The position numbers and the translations under genes were made by a program. This document shows, in pieces, positions 26,545-36,500 of a stretch of 64,000 nucleotides of DNA; the stretch's first letter is position 1, and each line of letters starts with the position of its first letter. Under the pieces are notes generated by a model. That model had not been told where the DNA came from, searched no databases, and saw nothing but the letters and a program-made list of their open reading frames with translations. The DNA is taken from positions 62,001-126,000 of the forward strand of contig JABAQQ010000026.1 of NCBI GenBank assembly GCA_019187225.1. Reading direction: 5' to 3'. The stretch is from Saprospiraceae bacterium (GTDB taxonomy: Bacteria; Bacteroidota; Bacteroidia; Chitinophagales; Saprospiraceae).

Positions 26545-27969
26545 ATGCCAACACCAGGACCCATCCCCCCCAATCTCGTCCGCGCCCTCCAGAACCGCGA
26601 GTGCATCCTCCTGCTCGGCCCCGACGCCCCCACGCTGGAGCGCGACGGCAAAAAAGTATCGCTGCAAACCCTGCTCGTCGAGCACCTGACGGCGGAACTG
26701 AAAAGCCGCAACTCCGGCGCGGCGCTGGTCGCCCGGCCCAGCCTGGCCTACGTCGCCAAGATGCTCGAAGACGCTATTATTGTGCAGGAAGTGCAGAAAA
26801 AGGCCACTTATTCGCGGGAAAACGCACGTGCCGAATTGAATGACCTTATCGCGGCATTCTACGACCAGTACTCCTTTGCCGACTTCCCCGTATACCGCCA
26901 GGTGGCGCAAATGCCTTTTCATTTTATCGTGGAAACCACGCCCGCGCCTTATCTCGCGCAGGCGCTGGACGACGAAAACAAGTTCGACGCCAGGTGCATA
27001 TACTACCACTACACCAACCCGACGCACAACAACGGCACCAAAATCAGTGAAAATGAAATACGACCCGACGCGCCGCTCGTGTATCAACTCTTCGGCTCGA
27101 CGGAACAACCCGACTCCATGATCGTGACCGAACGGGATCAACTGGCTTTTATAGACACGCTTTTGCAGCAGGAAAATACCGCGGGTATCCCCAACAGCAT
27201 AGCGATCCATTTTACCTCGTTGAAAGACAAAAATGCCACCCAGCAGTTCGACAAAACCTTCCTGATCCTCGGTTTCGATTTCAACGAATGGCAGTTGCGG
27301 CTCATCATGTACCTCATCGGGCGTTATCAGCGGCAGAAAGAGACGTTCGCCTTGCAAAACCCGCAGGATATCGCGGAACTCACCGCGTTTTTTTACAAAA
27401 ACAACTTCGACGTCGGTTTTGTGGACACGCCTGCCGAGCAGTTCTTGGCCGATTTTGACAAAGCCCTGCGGCAGCCGGCTGTCGCTGCGGCGCCTGCTTC
27501 CAACAAACTCAACTTCTTTCTGATGTACGCTCCCGAGGACGAAGCCGTGAAGGCCACGCTCGATGCCCAACTCAACCCGCTCAAAAAAACCGAGTTCATC
27601 GAAACCTGGGACGAGAGCCTGATGCTGGCCGGCGCCGAAAAAGACGCCGAAATCGCCGGCCGCCTCGAAGCCGCCGACATCGTCCTGCTCTTAGTGACAG
27701 CTAATTTTTTCGGCTCCGAAGACATTTTCAACCGGCAACTTGCCACCGCGCTGCGCCGCCACGAGGCCAAACAGACGGTAGTTATCCCCCTGCTCATGCG
27801 CAGTTGCAGCTGGGAAGGCACGCCGCTCGATCAGCTGACCACCATCCTGCCGCGCAACCGCATGGCACTGGACAAACAGGACAATCCCGACACGGCGCTC
27901 TCCGACACGGTGGAGCAACTGCGCGGCTGGTGTAAAAAGATTTTTGACCGTAAGAAACTCACCAGATGA
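26545..27969 (+). CDS. SIR2-like/TIR domain protein, putative conflict-system component
   Basis: A 474-residue cytoplasmic protein (no signal peptide). The N-terminal two thirds (about 1-300) resemble the SIR2-like fold: a glycine-containing strand-loop near the start (CILLLGPDAP), then VYQLFGSTEQPDSMIVTERD, which matches the family's LHGs...d.ivlTe.D block. The C-terminal part (about 322-455) is a TIR domain: LNFFLMYAPEDEAVK, then W(D)ESLMLAGAEKDAEI and ADIVLLLVTANFF. SIR2 and TIR domains of bacterial defence proteins usually degrade NAD+. By eye, the usual catalytic SIR2 His is Phe183 and the residue at the usual TIR Glu position is Gln398, so one or both may be inactive and serve as sensors. 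The stop overlaps the start of the STAND gene (ATGATG), so the two are translationally coupled. Confidence 0.82.
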   Translation: MPTPGPIPPNLVRALQNRECILLLGPDAPTLERDGKKVSLQTLLVEHLTAELKSRNSGAALVARPSLAYVAKMLEDAIIVQEVQKKATYSRENARAELNDLIAAFYDQYSFADFPVYRQVAQMPFHFIVETTPAPYLAQALDDENKFDARCIYYHYTNPTHNNGTKISENEIRPDAPLVYQLFGSTEQPDSMIVTERDQLAFIDTLLQQENTAGIPNSIAIHFTSLKDKNATQQFDKTFLILGFDFNEWQLRLIMYLIGRYQRQKETFALQNPQDIAELTAFFYKNNFDVGFVDTPAEQFLADFDKALRQPAVAAAPASNKLNFFLMYAPEDEAVKATLDAQLNPLKKTEFIETWDESLMLAGAEKDAEIAGRLEAADIVLLLVTANFFGSEDIFNRQLATALRRHEAKQTVVIPLLMRSCSWEGTPLDQLTTILPRNRMALDKQDNPDTALSDTVEQLRGWCKKIFDRKKLTR

Positions 27970-30611
27970 TGCACCGCTACCCGGGCCCGCGCTCTTTCAC
28001 CGGCGACGATCGCCACCTGTTTTTTGGCCGCGACGCAGAAAAACAGGAACTCTTTCGCCTCATCGTGCTGAACGACCTCGTGGTTTTGTTCGGGGAATCT
28101 GGCTGCGGCAAAACCTCGCTGTTGCAGGCGGGCGTTTGCCCCGACCTCGAAGCGCAGCAGTACAAACCCGTGTTCCTCCGCCTCAACAGCACCGACGAGG
28201 CGCCCGAGCGCCAGGTCTGCCGCCAACTCAAAGAAGGCGGCTACCTGCCTGCCGATATGCCCGAAGACCGCACGATGTGGGAGTATTTCAGCCGCTTCTG
28301 GTACGTGGACCTCGGCGAGGTGTACAAGCCTGTTTTTGTGTTCGACCAGTTTGAAGAACTCTTCACACTTTACCGGCCCGAACAACGGTCGGCGTTTATC
28401 GAACAATTCGCCGCCATCGCCAACCGCCGCCCGCCGGCGGGATTGTCGCCCGAAGCGTCCAAGCCCCCGGAGGCGAAATTCGTGTTCAGCCTCCGCTCCG
28501 ATTTTCTCTACCTGCTCGACGAACTCTCGGCAGACATACCGGCCATCCTGCGCTGCCGGTTCCAGTTGCGCCTGCTCGACCGCTTCGGCGCCGCCGATGC
28601 CATCACCCGGCCTGCTGCGATGGCCGGTGACTACGCTTCGCCGGTTTTCGCATACAGCCCTGCAGCATTGGAAGGGATTTTGAATGCCTTGAGCCGGGCA
28701 AGCGAGGGGGAAATCGTTAGTGAGGCGGTGACTCAAAATCACCGCCTCACTACACATGCGAGTACCGAGATTGCCTCTTTCCAACTCCAATTGGTCTGCC
28801 GCCACCTCGAAGACAAAGTTATCCACGAAAAACGCCAGGCGGGTTTCCAAATCGCGCCCGATTTCTACAACGGCGCAAAAGGCATCCGTCAGATCATCGA
28901 TGATTTTTACAACCAGCTGATTGAAAAAATCACCCCTGCCGAGCGCGAAGCGGTGGAAAAACTGCTCGCCCGCGGCCTCATCCGCAACGGGCGGCGCATT
29001 ATGATGGAAGCTTCGGCCATGCGCGACGAGTACGGCGTGTCGCAAGCCGCGCTCGAACTGCTGCACGACGAGCGCCTGCTCAAACGCGAGGCGAGAAAAG
29101 GCGAATTGTACTATGAAATCAGCCACGACACATTGGTGAATCCGGTGTTGGGGCGGTTCAAGAAAATAGAAGAGCGGGAAAGAGCCGCTGAAGCCGAACG
29201 CCTGCGACGACAGGTAGAAGAAGCGGAGGAAAAAGCGCGAGAGGAGGCTACACGCAGGGAGGAGGCAGAACGCTTACAGCAAGCCGCCGAAAAAGCGAAG
29301 CGGCGCGCAAATGTTTTTGCATTGGGAGTTGGCGTACTGGCCGTATTGGCGGGACTTGCTTTCTTTTGGGCCAACCGTCAATCGAAAATTGCCAAAGAAC
29401 AACGAATTTTAGCCGATGCTGCCAGAGTTATGGCAGACTCCAATGCTACCGAGGCATTGCATCAAAAACGATTGGCTGAGGCCAACGCCGACTCTGCTCT
29501 CATACAAAAAATGAGAGCGGGTGCGAGCGAAATAGTTGCCCTGTCGAAAGAAAAGGAAGCACGACACGCATTGGAAAAGATGGAACGCGCCAACGACAAC
29601 CTCGCCGAGCAGATAGTCGCAGAAGCCGGTGCAGACCTACTGGCGTTGCGCTACGACGCGGCGCTTTCCAAATTGCACAACGCTGCCGCGCTTGGCCGGA
29701 AAAAGCCGCAGGTAGCCGGTGCTTTGCTCGAAATCGCTTATTTTTTTAATGAAGCAGGGCGAACCACGGATGCGCAAAAGGAACTGACAAGTGCAGCTCT
29801 TCTTTTGGGAAAAAATGTAAATCTTCCCAACAGCAACCGGGCTGCGCTCCGTGCAGCGATTCAAAACCTGTCGCCCGCCCGTTTTGCCGAACTCGAAGCC
29901 CGCTACTTCCCGGTGATGATTGCTGTTAAGGGAAATGCCGGTTTGGGTGACCTCAAAATGGCCAAAACGGAAACCACCGTCTGGCAATACAACCTTTACC
30001 TGAACGCCCAAGGGAAAAGTATGCTGGACGAAACGACCATCAAACGGCCCGGTTGGGGCTGGAAAGGCGACAATCCTGTGGTCTTCGTTAGTTGGTACGA
30101 CGCAGTGGAATATGCCAACTGGCTGAGCGAACAACGTGGTCTTACGCCTGTCTATGCGATTGACCGCGAGCAGGCGGATACCAACAATATCAGCGATTTG
30201 GATAAACTAAAATGGACCGTCACCCGCCGCCGAAATGCCAACGGCTACCGCTTGCCTGAAAATTCGGAATGGGAGTACGCTGCCCGCGGAGGCGCTGTTC
30301 CGGTTACATACACCTACGCGGGGAGCGACCTCCCCGACGATGTCGCCTGGCATAAAGGCAATTCGGGAAACCGCACGCAGGCAGCAGGCAGCAAACGGCC
30401 CAACAGTGCCGGATTGTACGACCTCAGTGGCAACGCCTGGGAATGGTGTTGGGATTGGGATTCCGCTTCATTTGGAAGATACCGGGTCGTGCGCGGCGGC
30501 GGCTGGGGAAACCCGCCCTCCAATATCCGTATTGCTGATATGGGGAAACGCTCACCGGACAGCCGGGCTGATCTGTATGGCTTTCGGATGGCGCAGGGGC
30601 AAGGGCAATAA
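27966..30611 (+). CDS. STAND (nSTAND1-type) ATPase with membrane helix and FGE-sulfatase-like domain
   Basis: An 881-residue protein. It starts with the nSTAND1 signature PGPRSFTGDDRHLFFGRD, then Walker A GESGCGKT (residues 43-50) and Walker B VFVFDQFEEL with Asp127. A winged-helix-like end (YEISHDTLVNPVLGRFKK) leads to a charged coiled coil (about 395-445), one membrane helix (about 448-468, VFALGVGVLAVLAGLAFFWA), a second helical region, and a C-terminal formylglycine-generating-enzyme-like domain (about 640-880; ETTVWQYNLYL, YRLPENSEWEYAARGG, LYDLSGNAWEWCWD, VVRGGGW, GFRMA). The conserved Cys pair of true FGEs near the C-terminus is absent, so the domain is more likely a ligand-binding fold. 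STAND ATPases oligomerise on ligand recognition and trigger an effector; the partner is probably the SIR2/TIR protein encoded by the overlapping upstream gene. Confidence 0.88.
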   Translation: MMHRYPGPRSFTGDDRHLFFGRDAEKQELFRLIVLNDLVVLFGESGCGKTSLLQAGVCPDLEAQQYKPVFLRLNSTDEAPERQVCRQLKEGGYLPADMPEDRTMWEYFSRFWYVDLGEVYKPVFVFDQFEELFTLYRPEQRSAFIEQFAAIANRRPPAGLSPEASKPPEAKFVFSLRSDFLYLLDELSADIPAILRCRFQLRLLDRFGAADAITRPAAMAGDYASPVFAYSPAALEGILNALSRASEGEIVSEAVTQNHRLTTHASTEIASFQLQLVCRHLEDKVIHEKRQAGFQIAPDFYNGAKGIRQIIDDFYNQLIEKITPAEREAVEKLLARGLIRNGRRIMMEASAMRDEYGVSQAALELLHDERLLKREARKGELYYEISHDTLVNPVLGRFKKIEERERAAEAERLRRQVEEAEEKAREEATRREEAERLQQAAEKAKRRANVFALGVGVLAVLAGLAFFWANRQSKIAKEQRILADAARVMADSNATEALHQKRLAEANADSALIQKMRAGASEIVALSKEKEARHALEKMERANDNLAEQIVAEAGADLLALRYDAALSKLHNAAALGRKKPQVAGALLEIAYFFNEAGRTTDAQKELTSAALLLGKNVNLPNSNRAALRAAIQNLSPARFAELEARYFPVMIAVKGNAGLGDLKMAKTETTVWQYNLYLNAQGKSMLDETTIKRPGWGWKGDNPVVFVSWYDAVEYANWLSEQRGLTPVYAIDREQADTNNISDLDKLKWTVTRRRNANGYRLPENSEWEYAARGGAVPVTYTYAGSDLPDDVAWHKGNSGNRTQAAGSKRPNSAGLYDLSGNAWEWCWDWDSASFGRYRVVRGGGWGNPPSNIRIADMGKRSPDSRADLYGFRMAQGQGQ

Positions 30612-30615
30612 AAGA

Positions 30616-30660
30616 CGCGCCAGGGTAGCCGTCAGACTATGGCAATAACACCCCGGCGCG
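30616..30660 (+). terminator. Imperfect inverted repeat after the STAND gene
   Basis: CGCGCC at 30,616-30,621 pairs with GGCGCG at 30,655-30,660, around a 33-base loop, a few bases after the STAND stop codon. There is no T-run directly behind it, so activity as an intrinsic terminator is doubtful. Confidence 0.35.
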
Positions 30661-30718
30661 GCTGAAGGGACACTGATGTTTTTTTATTGCTCAGGCTGGA
30701 ATCCGTCCATAATATCCA

Positions 30719-31690
30719 TTAATGCGAGTGTCCGTGCCCGTGCCCGCTCTCATGTTGCGGCACTTCGCCCGCCTGTCCTTCCTCCACTTTCAGCACAAAA
30801 TCGGCGGTGCGCACCTTGCCTTCGGTTTGAAATTGCAGCCACATCCGGTAGATGCCCGGTTTGGCGAATTGGGTGTGCAGGTCGAACGAACCTTCGTTCA
30901 CGTCGGGGTGGACGTGCTCATAACTTTTGTCATCCAAACCCACCATCACCACGTGCGCTTTCGCGCCGAGGTAATTTTCAAAAGCGTTCACATCGAGCAG
31001 TTTGCCGCCTTTTTTAACCGAGCCTGTGATGTGCATCGGGTTGTTGGTCAGCCACTTGCCTCCTGCCGGGGCGAGTGATACCTCGTAGCCGTCCACGTTG
31101 ACGGTGGTTTTGGCCGTGGTGTAGGTGACGGGTTTGGCAGGCGTGCCGCTCACCGTAACCGGTAATTTTTCTACCTGATGACCGGCGCCGGCGGGTTTGT
31201 AGTCGGCATACAAAATATAGTTGCCGCCTTTGGGGAATGTGAACGTCAGGTCGAGCCCCGTGCCGTTGTATTCCGGGTGTTCATGACCGAACCACGACAG
31301 GTCGTTGCTGACCAGGATGAGGTGGAGTTTTTTCTCGTGGACCACGTCGAGCGGCACCGCTTCGCCCGGTTTTTCAATAATGCCGGGCGTAAAGGTCAGT
31401 TTGACGGGTTTTCCGGCAGCGGGTGCTGCCGGGTCGGTTGCCAGCGTCATTTTGAACGTTTGTGGTGCGGAAGCGTCGGGCGCTGCGACGGGCTTTAAGT
31501 CCATTTTGCAAACGGGGCAGGACCCCGGTTGGTCGTAGAGTTTGCCCTTTTCACAGTCCATCGGGCACTGGTATTTGACGTTTTTGGCGTCGGCGGTAGC
31601 CGCAGGTAGCGTGTTTTTGGACTCGTGTTTACACGCTGCAAAAAGTAACCCTGCGAACAGGGCAAAGCTGAAAAACAGTTTGAAATTCAT
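30719..31690 (-). CDS. Heavy-metal-binding lipoprotein of the efflux island
   Basis: A 323-residue protein with a lipoprotein signal peptide (MNFKLFFSFALFAGLLFAAC, lipobox Cys20). Residues about 38-68 form the short heavy-metal-binding domain found in CusB-type adaptors (YQCPMDCEKGKLYDQPG followed by CPVCKMDLKPV). The rest is made of beta-rich repeats with metal-coordinating candidates (WFGHEHPEY, YEHVHPDVNEG), and the C-terminus is His-rich (HESGHGHGHSH). It probably sits in the periplasm on a lipid anchor and binds Cu, Ag or a similar ion for the pump. It is the last gene of the operon running from 37,830 down to here, separated from the adaptor gene by a repeat-rich 155 bp. Confidence 0.85.
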   Translation of the reverse strand: MNFKLFFSFALFAGLLFAACKHESKNTLPAATADAKNVKYQCPMDCEKGKLYDQPGSCPVCKMDLKPVAAPDASAPQTFKMTLATDPAAPAAGKPVKLTFTPGIIEKPGEAVPLDVVHEKKLHLILVSNDLSWFGHEHPEYNGTGLDLTFTFPKGGNYILYADYKPAGAGHQVEKLPVTVSGTPAKPVTYTTAKTTVNVDGYEVSLAPAGGKWLTNNPMHITGSVKKGGKLLDVNAFENYLGAKAHVVMVGLDDKSYEHVHPDVNEGSFDLHTQFAKPGIYRMWLQFQTEGKVRTADFVLKVEEGQAGEVPQHESGHGHGHSH

Positions 31691-31730
31691 GGCTTGAAAA
31701 AAAGTTAATGATGGTTGATATCGAGTAACA

Positions 31731-31846
31731 GGATGTTGGACTATTGGATGTTGGACGTTGGACTATTGGACGTTGGACTATTGGACGTTGGACTGCTGCC
31801 GTAGCCTTCCGACGTCCAACAGTCTAATGTCCAACATCCAACGTCT
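31731..31846. repeat. 15-bp tandem repeats with inverted copy
   Basis: About four imperfect copies of TTGGACGTTGGACTA run from 31,731 to 31,793, followed by a reverse-oriented run (GACGTCCAACAGTCTAATGT...) at 31,811-31,846 that reaches the adaptor gene's stop codon. Transcribed from the minus strand, it would fold into a long hairpin between the adaptor and lipoprotein genes. The same words recur at about 51,925-51,940 and 59,054-59,092. Confidence 0.85.
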
Positions 31847-33513
31847 CACTGATTGAAATACACCATTTTCAACTGGTATGTCCCCGTCGTGACAAAGCGG
31901 ATGCCTTCCTCCAATCCTTTCAACACGACAGTCGCCGAGCCGTTGTCGGCGCCGGTCTGGAGGTAGCGCACTTCGTAGTGTTCCGCGTGTTTTTTGACGA
32001 ACACCGCCGGCACACCGCTGATCTCTGTGATGGCGCTGTTGGGCACCAGCAGTTGTCGTTGGGTTTGTTGTTCAAAAATTTTGACGTTCACGAATTCGCC
32101 GATCTTGAAATCGCCGTCGGGGTTGTCCACTTCGAACAGCACTTTTTGCGACTGATTGGTCGGGTTGATGCTGTTGGGCAAAGCGAGCAAGCGAATGTTG
32201 CGACTTTGGTGTTCGTTGTTGGAGCATTCGATCTGGAAGTGCCGGGCGTTGCGCAGAATGGTTGCATCCTTGTCGTACAATTGCGCTTCCACGATCACCT
32301 TTTCCGGGTTGAGCAGGGTGAACAGGGTTTCCCCTGCGCCCACGGTAGCCCCGGGCGCCAGGTTGAACGGCTCCACACGCCCCGTGATGGGCGCCGTGAG
32401 CGGGATAAAACGGGCATTTTTTCCGGCGCCTTCGTTATACAAACGCTGGAACAAATCGCGGTTTTCTTTGGCGCGTTGGAGCCGGGCAGTCGCTTCGTCG
32501 AGGTCGCGTTTGGCGATGATGTCTTTCAAATTATTGAGCCTGTCGAAATCGGCTTGCGCGGCGGTCACTTCGGCCTCCACGGCATTGCGCTCGCTCGCCC
32601 AGTTGATGCTGGTGCCGGCGTCTACCGTTTGTTCCACAACGGCCAGCACCTGACCGGCGCGCACTTGCTCGCCTACCCGAATCCGCAGCGAACGCAGGGT
32701 TCCGGCGAGCGGCGATTGCAACGTAGCCCGTCCCGTCGCTCCGGGCACAATTGTACCGAACAGCGTGATCGTCGGTGCGAAAGCATCCACACCTGCTTTG
32801 GCTGTGGTGACATCGAAAAGAAACTGAGTCTCTTTCGGGATTAAAATCTCGGATGCGAAGGCATTTTTGCCGCCGTGGTCTTCGTCGCCGTGCGCGGTCG
32901 CGTCGCCCAGATTTTGCAGGGGGAAGCCGCTGAGCAACAGCAATACCAAGGTTGCTGCCGCTGCTTTTGGCTTGCGGCGGGCGAAGAGGAGCGTTAACCC
33001 TACGCCTGCTAAGAAAGCCAGCAACATGCCGAACACCGTCCAGGCGCCCGAAGTGAGGGCTTGACTCTGGGCCACCGCCTCACCCGTTTCCGGCAATTCC
33101 TTGCCCGGCTCGATGCCTCCGAGTTGAATGAGGTCGCTGCCCAGGCCGCCTTTGAGTGTCACATTAAGTGCATAAGCCCTGGCGGCAGCAAAGGTGGTTT
33201 TAATCCTGAAAATCCCCGGCTCCACCGGTACTATTTCAAACTGTTGCGCCGGATCTTCTGGGGTAGCGACACTGATTTCCACGCCTTCGACCGGCCGGTT
33301 GGTGGTATAATTGCTGACAAACAGGGTCAATTCGCCGGGTTGGCCGGGTTTCAGCGGGGCGTATTTCAGCAGGAGTTCGTATTTGTCGGACACGTTCTCG
33401 ATGCTGAAATATTGGGCAGTGGCGGATTTTCCGCCGGTGGCCACGTCGTCGCCGTGGGCAAAAAGCCGGGCGAACAAAAGCATGGAAACGATGAAAAGGA
33501 GCTGCTTTTTCAT
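31846..33513 (-). CDS. RND efflux periplasmic adaptor subunit (CusB/CzcB-like)
   Basis: A 555-residue protein with signal peptide MKKQLLFIVSMLLFARLFAHG. Residues about 35-130 form an extra N-terminal beta domain (ELTLFVSNYTTNRPVEGVEI, FixH/YtkA-like). A membrane helix (about 155-180) and a His-containing linker (AHGDEDHGGKNAF) come next. The canonical adaptor core follows: lipoyl halves (GTLRSLRIRVGEQVRAGQVL and APGATVGAGETLFTLL) around a helical hairpin, then a beta-barrel region. Adaptors link the inner-membrane RND pump to the TolC-like channel. The stop lies four bases downstream of the neighbouring pump start codon region, so coupling with the pump gene at 33,518-36,616 is tight. Confidence 0.92.
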   Translation of the reverse strand: MKKQLLFIVSMLLFARLFAHGDDVATGGKSATAQYFSIENVSDKYELLLKYAPLKPGQPGELTLFVSNYTTNRPVEGVEISVATPEDPAQQFEIVPVEPGIFRIKTTFAAARAYALNVTLKGGLGSDLIQLGGIEPGKELPETGEAVAQSQALTSGAWTVFGMLLAFLAGVGLTLLFARRKPKAAAATLVLLLLSGFPLQNLGDATAHGDEDHGGKNAFASEILIPKETQFLFDVTTAKAGVDAFAPTITLFGTIVPGATGRATLQSPLAGTLRSLRIRVGEQVRAGQVLAVVEQTVDAGTSINWASERNAVEAEVTAAQADFDRLNNLKDIIAKRDLDEATARLQRAKENRDLFQRLYNEGAGKNARFIPLTAPITGRVEPFNLAPGATVGAGETLFTLLNPEKVIVEAQLYDKDATILRNARHFQIECSNNEHQSRNIRLLALPNSINPTNQSQKVLFEVDNPDGDFKIGEFVNVKIFEQQTQRQLLVPNSAITEISGVPAVFVKKHAEHYEVRYLQTGADNGSATVVLKGLEEGIRFVTTGTYQLKMVYFNQ

Positions 33514-33517
33514 ATTT

Positions 33518-36500
33518 TTATAGTTTTTCTTTTGATGTAAAATAACCCTTCAGCGCCTTTTCCCCGATCAGCCAAAACACCGCCGGGGTGACGACAATAT
33601 CGAGCAGGGTGGAGCTTACCAATCCGCCGAGGATCACAACCGCTACCGGGTGCAGGATTTCCTTGCCCGGCGCTTGCGCATCGAGCGTGAGGGGTACGAG
33701 TGCCAGCCCTGCCGTAAGGGCGGTCATCAGCACTGGCACAAGGCGTTCGAGCGATCCGCGCACGATCATTTTTTTGGAAAAATGTTCGCCTTCGTGTTCG
33801 ATCAGGTGGATGTAGTGCGAGATCATCATGATGCCGTTGCGCGAGGCGATACCGGTGAGGGTGATAAAACCCACCAGCGTGGCCACCGAAAACACGCCGC
33901 CGGACAGCAATACTGCTATTACCGAGCCGATGAGTGCCAGCGGGATGTTGAGCATCACCTGCGCGACGATGAGCGGCGAGCGGAAATGGTGGTACAACGC
34001 GATAAAAATACCCAGCAAAGCGAAAATGCTCAGGATGCCGATGAGCCGCGTGGCTGCCTGCTGACTTTCAAACTGGCCGCCGAAGGTAACAAAAAAGCCT
34101 TGCGGCATTTCAACTTTCTCTTTTATAGCGTCTTGCATTTCCTGTACAGTTGAGCCCAGGTCGCGCCCCTGCACGTTGGCCGACACCACGATGCGCCGCT
34201 GGGTGTTTTCGTGGTAAATCGCGTTCACCGAAGGGTTGTATTCGATCCTGGCGATCTGGTGCAAGGGGATCATGGAGCCGTCGGGGGCATCAATCAGGGT
34301 ACTTCTGATATTTTCTATGTTGGTGCGCTCCTCCTGTGTCGTGCGCAGCAGGATATCGAAAAATTGCTGTCCCTGCACGATTTGGCTCACCACCTTGCCA
34401 TTGAAGAACACTTCGAGGTCGCTGGCCACTTTTCCCGCCTGAATGCCATAGCGTTTTAAGGCCTCGCGGTTGACCCGGATCTGCAACTGCGGGATCATGG
34501 TCTGCCGTTCCACCTGCACGTCCACCACGCCGTTGGTGGCGCGCATGGCTGCTGCTACTTCTTCGGCCTTGTGGCGGAGTTCGATCAGATCATTGCCAAA
34601 AATTTTAACGGCGACCTGGGCGCGCACACCGCTGAGCAGGTGGTCGAGGCGGTGCGAGATCGGCTGGCCAATATTGACCGTTACGCCTGCCAATACGCTC
34701 AACTGACTGCGGATGTCTGCAATCACTGCGTCGCGGGGGCGGGCGTCGGGTTTGAGTTCGATCTCGATTTCGGAGTTGGAAGGCGGCTCCACGTGTTCGT
34801 CGAGTTCGGCGCGTCCGGTTCGGCGGCTCACGTAAGCTACGTCGGAAACTTTCAGGATCAGGTTTTCCGCGGCGAAACCGATCTTGTCGCTTTCTTCGAG
34901 CGATGTGCCCGGCGGTGTCGAGAGGTTGACCGTGAAAGAGCCTTCGTTGAACGGCGGTAGAAACTCCGTTCCGAAAAACGGTACAATGGCTACTGCTGCT
35001 GCGATCATCGCGCCGGCTGACAGTACCACCGGACGCGGATTGTCGAGTGTCCGTTGCAGCAGGCGTTCGTCCTGTCTTTTCAGCCAACGCACCAGCGCGC
35101 CGTCTTTTTCCTGTTTTTCACTCACATTTTTTAATAAAAATGAACACAAGGCAGGGGTAACGGTGAGCGAAACCACCAGCGACGCCGCAATACTTGTGAT
35201 GTAGGCGATGCCCAGCGGCGCGAAAATGCGCCCTTCGATGCCTTGCAGGTAGAAAAGCGGAATAAATACCAGGATCACGATCACTGTAGCGTACACGATC
35301 GAATTGCGCACTTCCGAGCTGGCTTCGTACACCACCTGAAGTATGGGTTTGGGCTTCGGCGAATGACTGTTCTCCCGCAGCCGACGGAACACATTTTCCA
35401 CATCCACGATCGCGTCGTCCACCAATTCGCCGATGGCTATGGCAAGACCGCCGAGCGTGAGCGTGTTGATCGAGATATTGAAAAATTGAAAAACGATGGC
35501 GGTTATGACCAATGAAAGCGGAATAGCCGTCAGCGTGATGGCCGTTGTCCGGAAATTCAACAGGAACAGGAAGAGCACGATGACCACCAGGATAAACCCG
35601 TCGCGCAACGCTTCTTCCACGTTGTTCAGCGAATTGACGATGAAGTTTTTCTGCTGAAAAATTTTCGGGTTGAGTTTGACGTCGGGCGGCAGCGAGGTTT
35701 GAAGTTCGGCCAGCGCCTGTTCCACTGTTTCAGTGAGTTGAAGGGTGCTGGCGCCGGGTTGCTTTTCGACGGTGAGTATAACGGCTGGTTTGCCGTTCAC
35801 ACCCGCGTCGCCGCGTTTGACGGCTGCGCCGAATTTGACCTCGGCTACGTCGGAGAGCAACACGGGCAAACCTTCCCGGTTCGCCACCACGGTATTTTTC
35901 AAATCGTCGAGGCTGTTGGCCCGGCCGATATTGCGGATCAAAACTTCAGAGCCGTAGCGATCGAAAAAACCGCCTGTCGAGTTTTGGTTGCTCAGGCGCA
36001 GCGCTTCGTCTATGGCATCGATCGAAAGGTTGTATTGCTTGAGTCGTTGGGTGGATACCAACACCTGGTACTGCAGCCGTTCGCCGCCGATGGGGATCAC
36101 CTGGCTCACACCTTTGATGCTCATCAAACGGCGGCGGATGGTGAAATCGGCCAGGGTGCGCAGATCGGAGGGCGGTGTAGAGTCCGCCGTTACGCCTACG
36201 AGCATGATCTGCCCCATGACACTTGAGATCGGTCCCATGACCGGGGTGATGTTCTCCGGCAAGATGACGGTTTGTAATTTTTCAGAAACCAACTGCCGGG
36301 CGCGGTAGACGTCCATGTCCCAGTCGAACTCGACGAACACCAGTCCGATGCCTACGCCCGAACTGCTGCGCACCCGTTCCACGCCCGGCGCGCCGTTCAT
36401 GGCCACCTCGACCGGTGTGACGACCTGCGCCTCGATCTCTTCCGGGGCCATGCCGTTGGCTTCCAGGAAGATCGTCACCTGCGGGCGGTTGAGGTCGGGC

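Noticed and set aside
27831-29126. A 431-codon minus-strand frame across the SIR2/TIR-STAND junction
   Set aside because: It is antisense to two well-supported genes, and its translation is rich in Arg/Ala without motifs.
30616-30660. Possible DGR-type hairpin (initiation of mutagenic homing) after the STAND gene
   Set aside because: The stem is only 6 bp around a large loop, and no template repeat or reverse transcriptase is visible in the window.
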